Positions 26,593 to 35,856 of a stretch of DNA of 64,000 bases are shown here, in pieces. The stretch lies in assembly GCF_008831545.1 (NCBI RefSeq), contig NZ_CP044525.1, positions 124,001-188,000 of the forward strand, in the 5' to 3' direction. Numbering within the stretch: position 1 is the first letter of the stretch; every line of letters begins with the position of its first letter. The notes beneath the pieces were generated by a model, which worked only from the letters and a program-made list of their open reading frames with translations, searched no databases and was not told the origin of the DNA. Both the position numbers and the translations under genes were made by a program. The DNA comes from Halorussus halophilus (lineage in GTDB: Archaea; Halobacteriota; Halobacteria; Halobacteriales; Haladaptataceae).

Positions 26593-27360
26593 TCACTGCT
26601 CGTGGAGGAGATTGATTTCGACCACGTTTGCGGCCTCACAGAGAAGTTCGGGCAGAATTTCGTCGAACCGTTCGCCCTTCATCCGTGTTTCCGGACTCGA
26701 GACGCTGATTGAACCGATTGCGATGTTCTCTCGGTTGGTAATGGGTGCAGCGACACACCGCACGCGCTCGATGCGTTCACCCCGATTCTGCGCGAAGCCT
26801 TGCTCGCGAATCTGGGCTAACTCGTCGTACAGCTCCTCGCGCGTCGCAACGGTGCGGCTCGTTTTCGCGTCCAGACCATGGTCGTCGATTATTTCCTCGA
26901 CTTGGGCTTGAGGGAGGTGTGCGAGTATTGCCTTGCCGAGGGCCGTGCAGTGGAGGTCGATGTACTTTCCGGACCGAGTGTCGTGGTTGACTGCCTTCGT
27001 TCCTTTCGTCTTGTAGAGGTAGATGCCGCGATTTTGTGCGGGCACCATTAGGTTCGCTACCTCTCCTGTCTCTTCGGCGAGGTCGTCGATGACGGGTCTG
27101 GCGACGCGATACAGTCTCTCGTTGCTGCGCGCATACTCTCCGTAGTGGAGGAATTTGAATCCGATTCGATACTCGTCGTCTGCTCTTCGGACGTAGCCAT
27201 GTTCCAACAGCGTCTGAAGATGGTTGTGAACGGTACTTTTCGGCAGTTCGAGGTAGTCAGATAGGTCACAGAGTCGTGCACCGTCTAACTGCTCGAGCGC
27301 TTCGATGATAGTGAACGTCCGTTCGGTTGCTTTCACCGGATTCTTTGCGAGTTCCCCCAT
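26593..27360 (-). CDS. IclR-family transcriptional regulator
   Basis: A 255-residue IclR protein. The winged helix (about 8-70) contains RTFTIIEALEQLDGARLCDLSDYLELPKSTVHNHLQ in parts, and the effector domain contains HCTALGKAILAHLP and CVAAPITNRENIAIGSISVSSP. ATG 27360 (MGELAKNPVKATER) matches family starts better than ATG 27375. It is transcribed toward the second IclR gene across a 218-base gap. The two are paralogues but clearly divergent, so they likely respond to different effectors. Confidence 0.92.
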   Translation of the reverse strand: MGELAKNPVKATERTFTIIEALEQLDGARLCDLSDYLELPKSTVHNHLQTLLEHGYVRRADDEYRIGFKFLHYGEYARSNERLYRVARPVIDDLAEETGEVANLMVPAQNRGIYLYKTKGTKAVNHDTRSGKYIDLHCTALGKAILAHLPQAQVEEIIDDHGLDAKTSRTVATREELYDELAQIREQGFAQNRGERIERVRCVAAPITNRENIAIGSISVSSPETRMKGERFDEILPELLCEAANVVEINLLHEQ

Positions 27361-27425
27361 GTTCCCACATCCCATACGTCATCATCCATCATAAACCCTC
27401 TTCACTATCACTGAACACTCTCCCA

Positions 27426-29060
27426 TCAGTAACAACCGACCGTTCCGTCCTTTCTTGGGTCAGTCGCTCCAGACAACACACCTGACTGATACCGAGCGAA
27501 CTGGCCTCCACCGAACTCCTCAGGAGGACGGACTTGGACATCGTGACCCCGACGCGCCAACTTTGCAAGTAGGTCGTCCGTCATTCTCGCTTCGACCGAA
27601 AGAACGCCGCTTTCTCGATATCGCCACCGTGGAGCGTCGAGTGCTGTCTGTAAGGAGTCCTGACAATCGAGGACGTTCGAAAGCACTTGGAGGTGTCCCT
27701 GTGGTTGCATGAACCCTCCCATGACGCCGAACGCCGCCCAGTCGTCCGCGCCGAACCGGACCAGTGCCGGAATCAGCGTATGGAACGGTCGCTTGCCGGG
27801 TTCGAGACGGTTCGGATGCTCTGGATCGAGCGAGAACGACCGCCCACGGTTCTGCAGTGCGATACCGGTATCTCCTGCGACGAGGCCGGACCCGAATCCT
27901 TTGAACAACGAGTTGATGAACGTGACGACGTTCCCGTCGCCGTCGGCGACCGTCAAGAGAACAGTGTCGGCATCTTCTGCATTCGATTCAGGGACACCAA
28001 TCGAGACGTTCGTCGCCGCCGCTTCACCGACTGTCGCGGCGCGCTCGCTCGCATACTGCTTCGAAGCCAGCGGTGGCACGTCTTCGTACTCGGGGTCGGT
28101 GATGTAGTGATGACCGTCGTGGAACGCTAGCTTGAGTGCCTCTACGAGATAGTGTGTCCGACGAGGTGATTGGGCGGGCAGTTCACCGACGCCGAGTTCC
28201 TCCGCGATGTTGAGAGCTTCGAGGGCGACGAGACCCTGATTGTTCGGCGGGAGTTCGTAGATTTCAGCACCACCGTACGTTGTTGAGACGGGGTCCACGA
28301 ACTCCGGTTCGAACGAGGCGAGGTCGTCGGTGCTCAGCAATCCACCTTTCTCCCGTACTTCATCGACTATCGCGTCGGCTATCGACCCTTCGTAGACGAC
28401 GTCGGCCCCCTCGCTTGCAATCGTGCGAAGCGAATCCCCGAGGTCTGGTAGTCGAATCACTTCACCCACTCGTGGCGACCGGCCGTCGAGTAAGAACGTC
28501 TCGCGGGCGTTCTGGTCCTCGAATAGCGTCTCTGCGTGCGTCCACTTCTGCGCGACGAACTCGGTCACGGGATAGCCCTGTTCTGCGTACTCGATTGCTG
28601 GCCGAAGCACCTCCGCCAACGAACGGCGACCGAACGTCTCGACGGTCGTCTCCCACCCACGAGCGGTTCCTGGAACGGTTACCGTGTGAGGGCCCGTCAG
28701 TGGGTATGTCACGTCTTCGGGCGCGCACTCTTGTTCTTCGGCGAGTATCGCTCGTACATTCTCGATTGTTGCGTCGGCAGGCGCACCACCACAGGAACGC
28801 ATCGCACCGACGTCGCCGTCGGCGGTTCGGTACAACATGAATGCGTCACCACCGAGTCCCGTACTCGTCGGTTCGACGACGTTCAGGGTCGCCGCTGTGG
28901 CGACGGCGGCGTCGAACGCGTTTCCTCCCTCTCGAAGGATTTCGATGCCAGCCGTCGCGGCGAGTGGTTGACTCGTCGCAATAATGCCGTCGTTCCCGTA
29001 CACGACTGACCGCCGGGAGCCAAATCTATCGAGGTCTACCGCTGTCTCGGTCCCCACCAT
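27426..29060 (-). CDS. Gamma-glutamyltransferase family protein
   Basis: A 544-residue Ntn-hydrolase of the GGT family. The N-terminal part has ATSQPLAATAGIEILREGGNAFDAAVA and the typical GLGGDAFMLY. The autoprocessing site is the threonine in EDADTVLLTVADGDGNVV, with FINSLFKGFGSG as the binding strand. GGTs cleave or transfer gamma-glutamyl groups, for example from gamma-glutamylcysteine, the main haloarchaeal thiol. No signal peptide is visible, so a cytoplasmic place is likely; related cephalosporin-acylase-like or oxamate-amidohydrolase members are alternatives. ATG 29060 begins the conserved region; the longer upstream frame overlaps the divergent FAH gene. Confidence 0.9.
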   Translation of the reverse strand: MVGTETAVDLDRFGSRRSVVYGNDGIIATSQPLAATAGIEILREGGNAFDAAVATAATLNVVEPTSTGLGGDAFMLYRTADGDVGAMRSCGGAPADATIENVRAILAEEQECAPEDVTYPLTGPHTVTVPGTARGWETTVETFGRRSLAEVLRPAIEYAEQGYPVTEFVAQKWTHAETLFEDQNARETFLLDGRSPRVGEVIRLPDLGDSLRTIASEGADVVYEGSIADAIVDEVREKGGLLSTDDLASFEPEFVDPVSTTYGGAEIYELPPNNQGLVALEALNIAEELGVGELPAQSPRRTHYLVEALKLAFHDGHHYITDPEYEDVPPLASKQYASERAATVGEAAATNVSIGVPESNAEDADTVLLTVADGDGNVVTFINSLFKGFGSGLVAGDTGIALQNRGRSFSLDPEHPNRLEPGKRPFHTLIPALVRFGADDWAAFGVMGGFMQPQGHLQVLSNVLDCQDSLQTALDAPRWRYRESGVLSVEARMTDDLLAKLARRGHDVQVRPPEEFGGGQFARYQSGVLSGATDPRKDGTVGCY

Positions 29061-29178
29061 GTCATACTCTCGCAGTGCGCGTAGAAATAAATGAATCGCC
29101 GCAATGGCGGCGTCGCTCCTCGTCGGGGAAACAGCCATATACGTAGTTGGTGATACCAGTATCCGGAGGTACGAGAGA

Positions 29179-29844
29179 ATGGAAGCGTTCGACCTCGACT
29201 CGATAGGCACGTTCATCGCGCTCGGGGGGAGTTTTTCGACGCACAGACGACAGGACAGCCAACCAGAGTGGCCCATCCTCTGGACTGTCCCAGCACAAGC
29301 AATCATCCCGGAAGAGGAACCGATCCAGATTCCGTCATACGTCGAAGACGTGGTTCCCGGTCCGGAACCGGCGGTCGTCATCGGCGACGTCGGGGACGGT
29401 CTCTGGCAGGCGTCAGAATCGGAAGCCGCAGAGGCGGTCAAAGGGTTCACTGTCTCCAACGACGTGACGGCGAAGGGGAAGTTCCCCGCGTACCCCTACC
29501 CCGACCAAGAGGGGTCGCTGGGTCGCGGCTACAAGATTTTCCCGTCGTTTAGTCCGACGCTGTCGGGCTACGAACCACTCGCTGCGGACGCCATCGACGA
29601 GGGCACCAACGTCGAGGCAGTCGTGGACGGGGAGACGGTCGTCTCCGGGTCGACCGACACGATGGATTGGACTGTCGCGGAACTCGTTGCGCACGTCAGC
29701 AAGATTATCAACCTACAGGAGAACGACGTGATTTCGCTCGGCGACCCCTCGCAACCGACGGGGTACCTCGACGACGCCGAGGAAGTGACGTGCATCGTCG
29801 AGAACGTCGGCGAACTCACGAACCCAGTCGAGCGAATGGAGTGA
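29179..29844 (+). CDS. Fumarylacetoacetate hydrolase (FAH) fold protein
   Basis: A 221-residue protein of the FAH/MhpD superfamily, shorter than the usual 280-residue hydrolases. It has PEPAVVIGDVG (first metal ligand strand), GFTVSNDVTAKG, and SFSPTLSGYEP in place of the usual DTFGPLGP. Family members hydrolyse or decarboxylate 2-oxo acids or dehydrate acidic sugars. ATG 29179 follows the TATA-like region; upstream codons lack sense. It is divergent from the GGT gene and convergent with YeiH, four bases apart. Confidence 0.8.
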   Translation: MEAFDLDSIGTFIALGGSFSTHRRQDSQPEWPILWTVPAQAIIPEEEPIQIPSYVEDVVPGPEPAVVIGDVGDGLWQASESEAAEAVKGFTVSNDVTAKGKFPAYPYPDQEGSLGRGYKIFPSFSPTLSGYEPLAADAIDEGTNVEAVVDGETVVSGSTDTMDWTVAELVAHVSKIINLQENDVISLGDPSQPTGYLDDAEEVTCIVENVGELTNPVERME

Positions 29845-29847
29845 GTG

Positions 29848-30870
29848 TCAGAGACCGAACAGCGCGGAGACGACGAACAGTGTCACTGAACTGACAACGA
29901 GCAGGCTCACGAATACGACGATGACTGGTCGAAGACCCGTGTCGCGTACGTCGGCAACTCGGATGTGCATTCCGAGGCCGGCGAATGCGAGGAGGAAGAG
30001 CCACTGGTAGGCGTGTCGGGCCGACGTGACCTGTGTGGGTGTGAGGATGCCGAGGTTGGCGACAACCATTACGGCTACGAACCCGAGGACGAATTTGGGG
30101 AACTTCGTCCAGAGCAGCGATAGCGAGTCGATGGATCGGGTAGACGTCGCGCGACGACGGGCATAGTAGACGGAGTATGCGACGACTGCGAGTCCGATGA
30201 AGAGGTTGCGGGTGAGCTTCGTCACGGTTGCCCACTGTCCAGCGGTTTCTGAGTAGGCGAAACCAGCGGCCGCGACCGGGCCGGTGCTGAACATGCTCAG
30301 CCCGGCCCAGACGCCGAAGACGGTATCAGTGAGTCCGAGCAGGTGGCCGACCAGTGGGTATGCTGCGAGCGTGAGCGCGTCGAACAGCAGAATGGTGGCG
30401 ACGGCGTACGCGATTTGGTCTTCGTCGGCGTGGATACTTCCGGAGACGGCGACGATAGCTGAGACGCCACAGATGCTCGCGCCCGCTGCGAGCAGTGACC
30501 CAGTTTTGTCGGCCATTCCGAACACGTTTCGAGAGACGAACTCGATGAGGAGGCAGGTGAACACGATAACGGCGATCACCAAGCCGATGAGTGTCGGCCC
30601 GGCGTCCAGAATTGAGTCGAGCGTCAGTCGGATACCCATCAGTACGATTCCGGTCTCTAGGAGGAGTTTGTGTGAATTGACACCTGCTCGTGCCCAGTCG
30701 GGAACGCCGTAGAGATTAGTCAATAGCGCTCCGAGTGCGATTGCGACGATGAGGTAGTTGGCACCGGGGACGAGGACTGCGACCGTTCGTGCGCAGATGC
30801 CGATGACCGCGAGAAGCGCGAGACCACCGAGTACGTCTGAGTACTGGACGGCGGTGCGCTTCAGTGCCAT
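29848..30870 (-). CDS. YeiH-family putative sulfate/sulfite exporter
   Basis: A 340-residue membrane protein with about ten helices. It matches the Cons_hypoth698/YeiH family: LIVAIALGALLTNL, LLETGIVLMGIRLTLDSIL, and the signature AAGASICGVSAIVAVSGSIHADEDQIAYAVATI. Relatives sit with sulfonate- and cysteate-degradation genes and are thought to export sulfite or sulfate. ATG 30870 follows a 52-residue membrane-protein gene by five bases, so the pair is co-transcribed. The longer frame to 31134 runs through that small gene and is rejected. Confidence 0.87.
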   Translation of the reverse strand: MALKRTAVQYSDVLGGLALLAVIGICARTVAVLVPGANYLIVAIALGALLTNLYGVPDWARAGVNSHKLLLETGIVLMGIRLTLDSILDAGPTLIGLVIAVIVFTCLLIEFVSRNVFGMADKTGSLLAAGASICGVSAIVAVSGSIHADEDQIAYAVATILLFDALTLAAYPLVGHLLGLTDTVFGVWAGLSMFSTGPVAAAGFAYSETAGQWATVTKLTRNLFIGLAVVAYSVYYARRRATSTRSIDSLSLLWTKFPKFVLGFVAVMVVANLGILTPTQVTSARHAYQWLFLLAFAGLGMHIRVADVRDTGLRPVIVVFVSLLVVSSVTLFVVSALFGL

Positions 30871-30875
30871 CGAGT

Positions 30876-31034
30876 TCACCACGGCACGGGAACGTCGAGT
30901 GCAACTGCGATGAGGAAGACGAATCCAAGCAGAACGGCCTTCCAGCCCCGGTCGATTGCCGACCAGTAGAACTGGACACGGCCAACTGCCGACTCCACGC
31001 GAGAGTCGTCGCTGTCGGTAGTCGTGGCGGTCAT
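30876..31034 (-). CDS. Small single-helix membrane protein upstream of YeiH
   Basis: A 52-residue protein from ATG 31034 to TGA at 30876-30878. The N-terminal third is polar and acidic (TATTTDSDDSRVESAV), then a short amphipathic piece (RVQFYWSAIDRGW), and one hydrophobic helix (KAVLLGFVFLIAVALDVPVPW). Codon third positions are GC-rich. The stop lies five bases before the YeiH ATG, so translational coupling is likely. It may be a small accessory subunit of the exporter. I do not recognise a named family. Confidence 0.7.
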   Translation of the reverse strand: MTATTTDSDDSRVESAVGRVQFYWSAIDRGWKAVLLGFVFLIAVALDVPVPW

Positions 31035-31112
31035 CTCCGTAGCGAAAGCCGCCGTGCATCTTCATAAAGATTCGTGAGATACTACCACGTCGAATCGGTA
31101 ATCGAATAAGCA

Positions 31113-31128
31113 GTTCAGTTCCTGAAAC
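31113..31128. promoter_or_regulatory. Candidate operator before the 31170 gene
   Basis: GTTCAGTTCCTGAAAC lies 42 bp upstream of the start codon. It shares GTTCAGTTCC with the element before the 5318 aldehyde dehydrogenase and is a near-palindrome (GTTCAG/CTGAAA). Confidence 0.4.
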
Positions 31129-31169
31129 CTCCACAATCTTTATTCTTGGTCTCGTGAAGGTCTGAACCG

Positions 31170-32171
31170 ATGACGGACGACATGCTCGAACTAGAGATGA
31201 GTCCGACTTCGGCCGCCATCGTCGAGCAGTGCCTCTCGGTCACGCCCGACGACGAAGTGTTGGTCATCACGGACCCACGCAAGGTCGGAGTCGCAAAAAG
31301 TATCGCCACCGCCTCGAACGCCATCGGCGCAGAGACAGTCACCGCAATCATGCCACTCTTAGAGAGCCACGGCAACGACCCACCCGACACTATCGCCGAC
31401 GCGATGGCGACGGCCGACGTGGCGTTCACCTGCACCACCCACGCAATCACCCACACCCGAGCACGGTTACGAGCAGCAGAACAAGGCACACGAATCGGCA
31501 TCCTGCGAAGCGTCACGGAAGACATGATGGTCGAAGGCGCGATGACCGTCGACTTCGAGACCCTCCGCAGACGGACGGAAGCACTCGCGGACATCGTCAC
31601 CGACGCTTCTCACGCCCACGTCACCAGCGACAAGGGCACCGACATCGAATTCAGTATCGACGGCTGTCAGGCGTTCTCACTCGACGGCTACTTCCACGAA
31701 GAGTACGGGTTTGCGACGCTCCCCCCGGGCGAGTCACCGACGCATCCCGCCGAAGGAACAGCCAACGGCACCATCGTCATCGACGTGTCGATGGACAACA
31801 TCGGCCACCTCGACGACCCTATCGAACTAACGTTCGAAAACGGCTTCGTCACCGACGTCACCGGTGGCGACGAAGCCGAGGAACTCCGTGCCATCCTCGA
31901 CCGAAGCGACGAGAACGCGGGCAACCTCGCCGAGTTCGCAATCGGGACGAACCCAAAAGCGAAACTCATCGGCAACCTGGCGGAAGACAAGAAACTCGCG
32001 GGCACGATTCACTTCGCCATCGGCGACAACGAATCGCTCGGCGGCACGACTAAGAGCAACATCCACCTCGATGGCGTCGTTCGAACGCCAACGGTCCAAC
32101 TGGACGACCTCGTCGTCGTCGAGAATGGCGTTCTCGACACCGACCTGCTCGACGAACACCAGCGGTCGTGA
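31170..32171 (+). CDS. M29-like metallopeptidase (leucyl aminopeptidase/NicX superfamily)
   Basis: A 333-residue protein of the AmpS (M29) superfamily. The C-terminal metal site is visible: AEFAIGTNP (Glu), GTIHFAIGDNESLGG (His), and SNIHLDGVV (His and Asp). The N-terminal half (DEVLVITDP, AMATADVAFTCTTHAITHT) is the superfamily's first domain. The same fold serves aminopeptidases and the ring-cleaving 2,5-dihydroxypyridine dioxygenase NicX, so peptidase activity is not certain. Its stop overlaps the GTG start option of the epimerase-like gene at 32168. Confidence 0.82.
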   Translation: MTDDMLELEMSPTSAAIVEQCLSVTPDDEVLVITDPRKVGVAKSIATASNAIGAETVTAIMPLLESHGNDPPDTIADAMATADVAFTCTTHAITHTRARLRAAEQGTRIGILRSVTEDMMVEGAMTVDFETLRRRTEALADIVTDASHAHVTSDKGTDIEFSIDGCQAFSLDGYFHEEYGFATLPPGESPTHPAEGTANGTIVIDVSMDNIGHLDDPIELTFENGFVTDVTGGDEAEELRAILDRSDENAGNLAEFAIGTNPKAKLIGNLAEDKKLAGTIHFAIGDNESLGGTTKSNIHLDGVVRTPTVQLDDLVVVENGVLDTDLLDEHQRS

Positions 32172-33295
32172 CGACTATGGAACTCGAATCCGCGGACGTC
32201 CACCGACTATCGGTGCCGATGCGTGGCTCATATGGGAGCGCACACCACCGAGAGTTCACCACGATGGAATCGACGCTGGTCGTCCTCACCGACACTGATG
32301 GTAGACGAGGAATTGGGACTGCAGACGCAACACCCGGCTACTCCCGCCAGACGCACGACGACATCCAACGGTCGCTAACCGACCACATATTGCCGTCGCT
32401 CCTTGACCGCAACCCCAGGCATCCGAACGGACTCGACGCCTTGTTGAGAGAGTTCCACGGGATACCGAATGCGAAGTGTGCCGTCGAAATGGCGTGGTTG
32501 GACCTGTACTGCCGACGTGACGACCGACCACTCCACGGCCTACTGAACGGCCCACTGCAAGAGCGAGTGGCACTCAACGGCTGGGTCGGCATCGACACGC
32601 CTGCCGAGATGGCGAGCGAAGCACGAACATGGCGTGACGACGGCTATCAGTCAGTGAAAATTAAGCTCTCAGGCGACCCAGAAGGAGATATCGAGCGAGT
32701 ACAGGCCGTCTGTGACGCGGTCGCTGACGAGATGCAGGTTCGTGCCGACGTCAACGCGGGGTACGACGTCGAGACTGCAATCGACGTCGCACGGCGACTC
32801 GAATCGCTTCCACTGGTGCATCTCGAACAACCAGTCCCGAAAGACGACATCGCTGGACTGGCCGCGGTCACCGAATCGACGACTACCACGATTATGGCCG
32901 ACGAGTGCATCCAAACCGCTGGAGACGCGTTCGAGGTGCTCAAAGGAGAGGCCGCGGATAGAATCAAAGTGAAGGCGCTCCGCCTCGGTGGGTTGTTTGG
33001 AACGCGCCGAGTTCAGGATGCCGCGGACCTCGCGGGTGTCGAGTGTGTCCTCGGACACGGGTTCGGACTCACGCCCGCGACGAGCGCGGAACTGCAACTG
33101 GCGGCGACGCAGTCGAACGTTTTCGAGGGTGTCGAGTGCGTCGGTCCGTTGAAGATGCAAGTCGAACCCTTCGAGCCAGCTATCGACTTCGAAGATGGTA
33201 CTGCCGTCCTTCCAGATGGGCCGGGACTCGGTGTCGACTTGGCTGGCGACGAACTCGATGAATTCGTCACACAGTCTGCACGGGTAGAACGCTAA
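32168..33295 (+). CDS. Enolase-superfamily epimerase/cycloisomerase-like enzyme
   Basis: A 375-residue MLE-subgroup enzyme. The two catalytic lysines are in VKIKLSGD and in RIKVKALRLGG; metal ligands are in VRADVNAGY, HLEQPVPK and IMADECIQT. This KxK plus lysine pattern is that of dipeptide epimerases, o-succinylbenzoate synthases and cycloisomerases, unlike the two dehydratase-type members at 7-9 kb. A GTG at 32168 overlaps the preceding stop, and ATG 32177 is the other start option. Next to an M29-like peptidase, dipeptide or N-acyl amino acid racemisation is plausible. Confidence 0.85.
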   Translation: MTTMELESADVHRLSVPMRGSYGSAHHREFTTMESTLVVLTDTDGRRGIGTADATPGYSRQTHDDIQRSLTDHILPSLLDRNPRHPNGLDALLREFHGIPNAKCAVEMAWLDLYCRRDDRPLHGLLNGPLQERVALNGWVGIDTPAEMASEARTWRDDGYQSVKIKLSGDPEGDIERVQAVCDAVADEMQVRADVNAGYDVETAIDVARRLESLPLVHLEQPVPKDDIAGLAAVTESTTTTIMADECIQTAGDAFEVLKGEAADRIKVKALRLGGLFGTRRVQDAADLAGVECVLGHGFGLTPATSAELQLAATQSNVFEGVECVGPLKMQVEPFEPAIDFEDGTAVLPDGPGLGVDLAGDELDEFVTQSARVER

Positions 33296-33318
33296 CGAAG
33301 TCACGGACAAGCGAGGTG

Positions 33319-34773
33319 TTATGGAACCAGCGGCCAGTAGACGGTCCACGAGAGCGCGATGACGGCGACGGCGTAGGCGAGCGTGATCACACCAACGACG
33401 AACACGTCCCGATTGGTTACAGGGCCGCGCTCGGTCACGATGAGAGCAGGCGGCATGTGGAAGGGCAAAAGCGTGGCAGAGCCGACGACGATGACCACCG
33501 AGAGCGCGAGGTATCGGCCATCGATGCCTAGTGCGCTCGCCAACGAGAGGACGATTGGGAGCACGATTGCCAAGCAGGCGGAGGCCGTCGAGAAGAACAC
33601 TCGGAGCGTGAGGATGATAGTGAGCAAGACGGCGACGGCAATTGGGATAGAGTACGTCCCGATTGGAACCACGGCGAGCAGTTGATCCACGACGAACGCT
33701 ATTGCGCCGATGTCACGCATCACGCTGATGAGTGAGAGCATCGCTCCGAACAGGAAGAGGATTCCCCAGTTGAGTTGCTTTACGTCCTCGGACGAGAGTA
33801 TCTTGACGCCGGGAAGTGCGAGCACCAGCACTGCGAGCAGTGGCGGGAGGATTGTTGGAACACCGGTCAGCGACCCGACCACCCAGCCGAGAATTGTGAG
33901 GACTAGCAGACCAGCAACGACTCGCTGTTGGTGATTCAGGAATTCTCCTTGGGAGTTAGTTTCTTCAGACACTGTCTCTGGTCCGGACCGCGCGTTGTCA
34001 TCGACGGGATACAACCGCTCGATGGTTAGTGTCGTCAGGATGTAGACGGCGACGATGGGCGGTGTCATGTGGACGGCCCATCCGAGCCACGTTATTGGTT
34101 CGCCCGACGCTCGGATGATCTCCGAAGAGAGAATCGCCATTCCACCCCCAGTCATCAACGCGAGCGAGGCGATAGGATTGAGCTGGCCGAGGACTAGCAG
34201 CGACGCTCGTGGAAAGTTGCTGTCGGTCGAACAGTCGAAACGGTCGCTCAGTCGCTCGACGATGGGTAGAAACGTAACGGTCCGTGCGATTCCGGAGGGC
34301 ATGACGAACGCGAGCGTCAGTATATTCGCCGAGAGCAGCCAGTAGGACCGGCGGGGTGTGGACGCAGTCGCCACCAATTGCCCGGCGAGTCGGTCTGCGA
34401 GTCCGACGTTCGAGATAGCGGACCCAAGTAATAGTAGGAGAAAGAGAAAGAACACGAGGCGTGAGGCGAACCCTGCTGCTGCTTCTGCAAACGAGTCGGT
34501 GATGCCGGTGAGGAACAGGAGGCAGACGCTCGTGACGCTCGCAATCGTCAACGGGACGGGTTTCGCTAACCACAGTACGACCGAGAATAGGAAGACGGCG
34601 AGGACTCGCTGCACGTCGGTCCGAACACCCGGAACAGGAGCAACGCTACCCACTGCTAGAACAATGAGCGCTAACAACAGCCCCCAGATGTGCGGACTCA
34701 CCAGTCTTCGCCGCACTCGCACGAGTCTGCTCGGACGCTGTGTCCCGTCCATTAGCTCAGCCCTCGTGTCCAT
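33319..34773 (-). CDS. SLC13-type (DASS) anion/dicarboxylate permease
   Basis: A 484-residue membrane protein with about 11-12 helices. It carries the DASS features: VFLFSVVLWLAKPVPLTIAS near the N-terminus, a SNVGLADRLAGQL re-entrant region, and a second half with NWGILFLFGAMLSLISVM and FSTASACLAIVLPIVLSLA. Such carriers take up dicarboxylates, sulfate or related anions with Na+. ATG 34773 places the start just before the first helix; 34752 is an alternative. It is divergent from the hydroxyacid dehydrogenase gene, with 126 bases between. Confidence 0.88.
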   Translation of the reverse strand: MDTRAELMDGTQRPSRLVRVRRRLVSPHIWGLLLALIVLAVGSVAPVPGVRTDVQRVLAVFLFSVVLWLAKPVPLTIASVTSVCLLFLTGITDSFAEAAAGFASRLVFFLFLLLLLGSAISNVGLADRLAGQLVATASTPRRSYWLLSANILTLAFVMPSGIARTVTFLPIVERLSDRFDCSTDSNFPRASLLVLGQLNPIASLALMTGGGMAILSSEIIRASGEPITWLGWAVHMTPPIVAVYILTTLTIERLYPVDDNARSGPETVSEETNSQGEFLNHQQRVVAGLLVLTILGWVVGSLTGVPTILPPLLAVLVLALPGVKILSSEDVKQLNWGILFLFGAMLSLISVMRDIGAIAFVVDQLLAVVPIGTYSIPIAVAVLLTIILTLRVFFSTASACLAIVLPIVLSLASALGIDGRYLALSVVIVVGSATLLPFHMPPALIVTERGPVTNRDVFVVGVITLAYAVAVIALSWTVYWPLVP

Positions 34774-34899
34774 TCCGTAAAGCGCCGCCTCCGAGGACGA
34801 ACTGGATGACGCGACGCAACGACCTATACGTTCGGACTCTGGGACAGACTGCAGTGCTCGCAATGGTTTTGTACCGTTGTCCCGTCTATACGATGACTC

Positions 34900-35856
34900 A
34901 TGCAGGGGTTGGTCGACCAAGACGTGCAACCGTTCGAAGCACTCAGTGACCCCGTAAGTGGCGATATTGAGTTGACGACGGGCGTCGAGGCAGACGAATC
35001 AGCAGTACAGGCCGCGCTCGATGGAATGGACGTACTCTTCACGACATCTCGACTTCCGATCTCGCGGCGAGTACTCGAAGACTCACAGTTGCAGGTCGTC
35101 GCCAAACTGGGCACCGGACTCGACAACATCGACTTGGACGCCGCCAGCGAGTTCGGGATTCTGGTTACGCACACGCCCGGCGTCAACGCGCTGTCGGTTG
35201 CAGAGCACACCCTCGGCCTTCTGCTAGCCAACCTTCGCCAGACATCGTACTGTCAACGACTCCTCGAATCCGGCCACTGGCGCGACGAGACGCCCGTCGG
35301 AACACAACTGTCTGGAACGACTGTTGGTATCGTCGGCTACGGCGATATCGGCCGTCGGTTTGCACGTCTCTTAGACGGCTTCAACGTCACGGTACTCGCC
35401 ACTGACCCCTACGTTCAACCGGAGGAAGCTGAGCTCACTGGTGCAGAATTAACCAGCTTAGACGACCTCCTTGAACGAAGCGACGTCGTCACCGTGAACG
35501 CTGAGTTAACTGAAGAGACACGAGGTCTGCTTGGCGAAGCGGAATTTGCGGCGATGCAGTCATCGGCAGTCGTAGTGAACACTGCGCGGGGCGCTATCGT
35601 GGACGAAATCGCGTTGGTCGATGCACTCCGGGATGGAGCTATCGCTGGTGCCGGGTTGGACGTGTTCGAGTCAGAGCCACTCGCGGCCGATTCGCCGCTC
35701 CACGACTTTGACAACGTGACGCTGACGCCACATATCGCGGCGCGGACGAAGCAGGCGAGCGTCGAGTGTATCGACCGGTTGGCGACGAACGCACTCGCGT
35801 TGCTGAACGGTGAGCCGGTACCGGACAGGTATCTCGCTGTTCCGCCACGTGACTAG
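34900..35856 (+). CDS. D-isomer-specific 2-hydroxyacid dehydrogenase
   Basis: A 318-residue NAD-dependent dehydrogenase of the phosphoglycerate-dehydrogenase type without the ACT domain. The Rossmann motif is VGIVGYGDIGRRFA; catalytic residues lie in NTARGAIVDE (Arg), GLDVFESEP (Glu) and TLTPHIAARTK (His). It interconverts a 2-oxo acid and a D-2-hydroxy acid. It converges on the SDR gene with a four-base overlap of the 3' ends. Next to a dicarboxylate carrier, a hydroxy-dicarboxylate or glycerate-type substrate is possible. Confidence 0.9.
   Translation: MQGLVDQDVQPFEALSDPVSGDIELTTGVEADESAVQAALDGMDVLFTTSRLPISRRVLEDSQLQVVAKLGTGLDNIDLDAASEFGILVTHTPGVNALSVAEHTLGLLLANLRQTSYCQRLLESGHWRDETPVGTQLSGTTVGIVGYGDIGRRFARLLDGFNVTVLATDPYVQPEEAELTGAELTSLDDLLERSDVVTVNAELTEETRGLLGEAEFAAMQSSAVVVNTARGAIVDEIALVDALRDGAIAGAGLDVFESEPLAADSPLHDFDNVTLTPHIAARTKQASVECIDRLATNALALLNGEPVPDRYLAVPPRD

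Noticed and set aside
28280-28840. Plus-strand arginine-rich frame opposite the GGT gene
   Set aside because: Shadow of the GGT coding sequence.
29848-31134. Extended YeiH start at 31134 (428 residues)
   Set aside because: The first 88 residues read through the small membrane-protein gene in another frame; ATG 30870 starts the family fold.
31229-32053. Plus-strand frame of 274 codons inside the M29-like gene
   Set aside because: Arginine/histidine-rich shadow in another frame.
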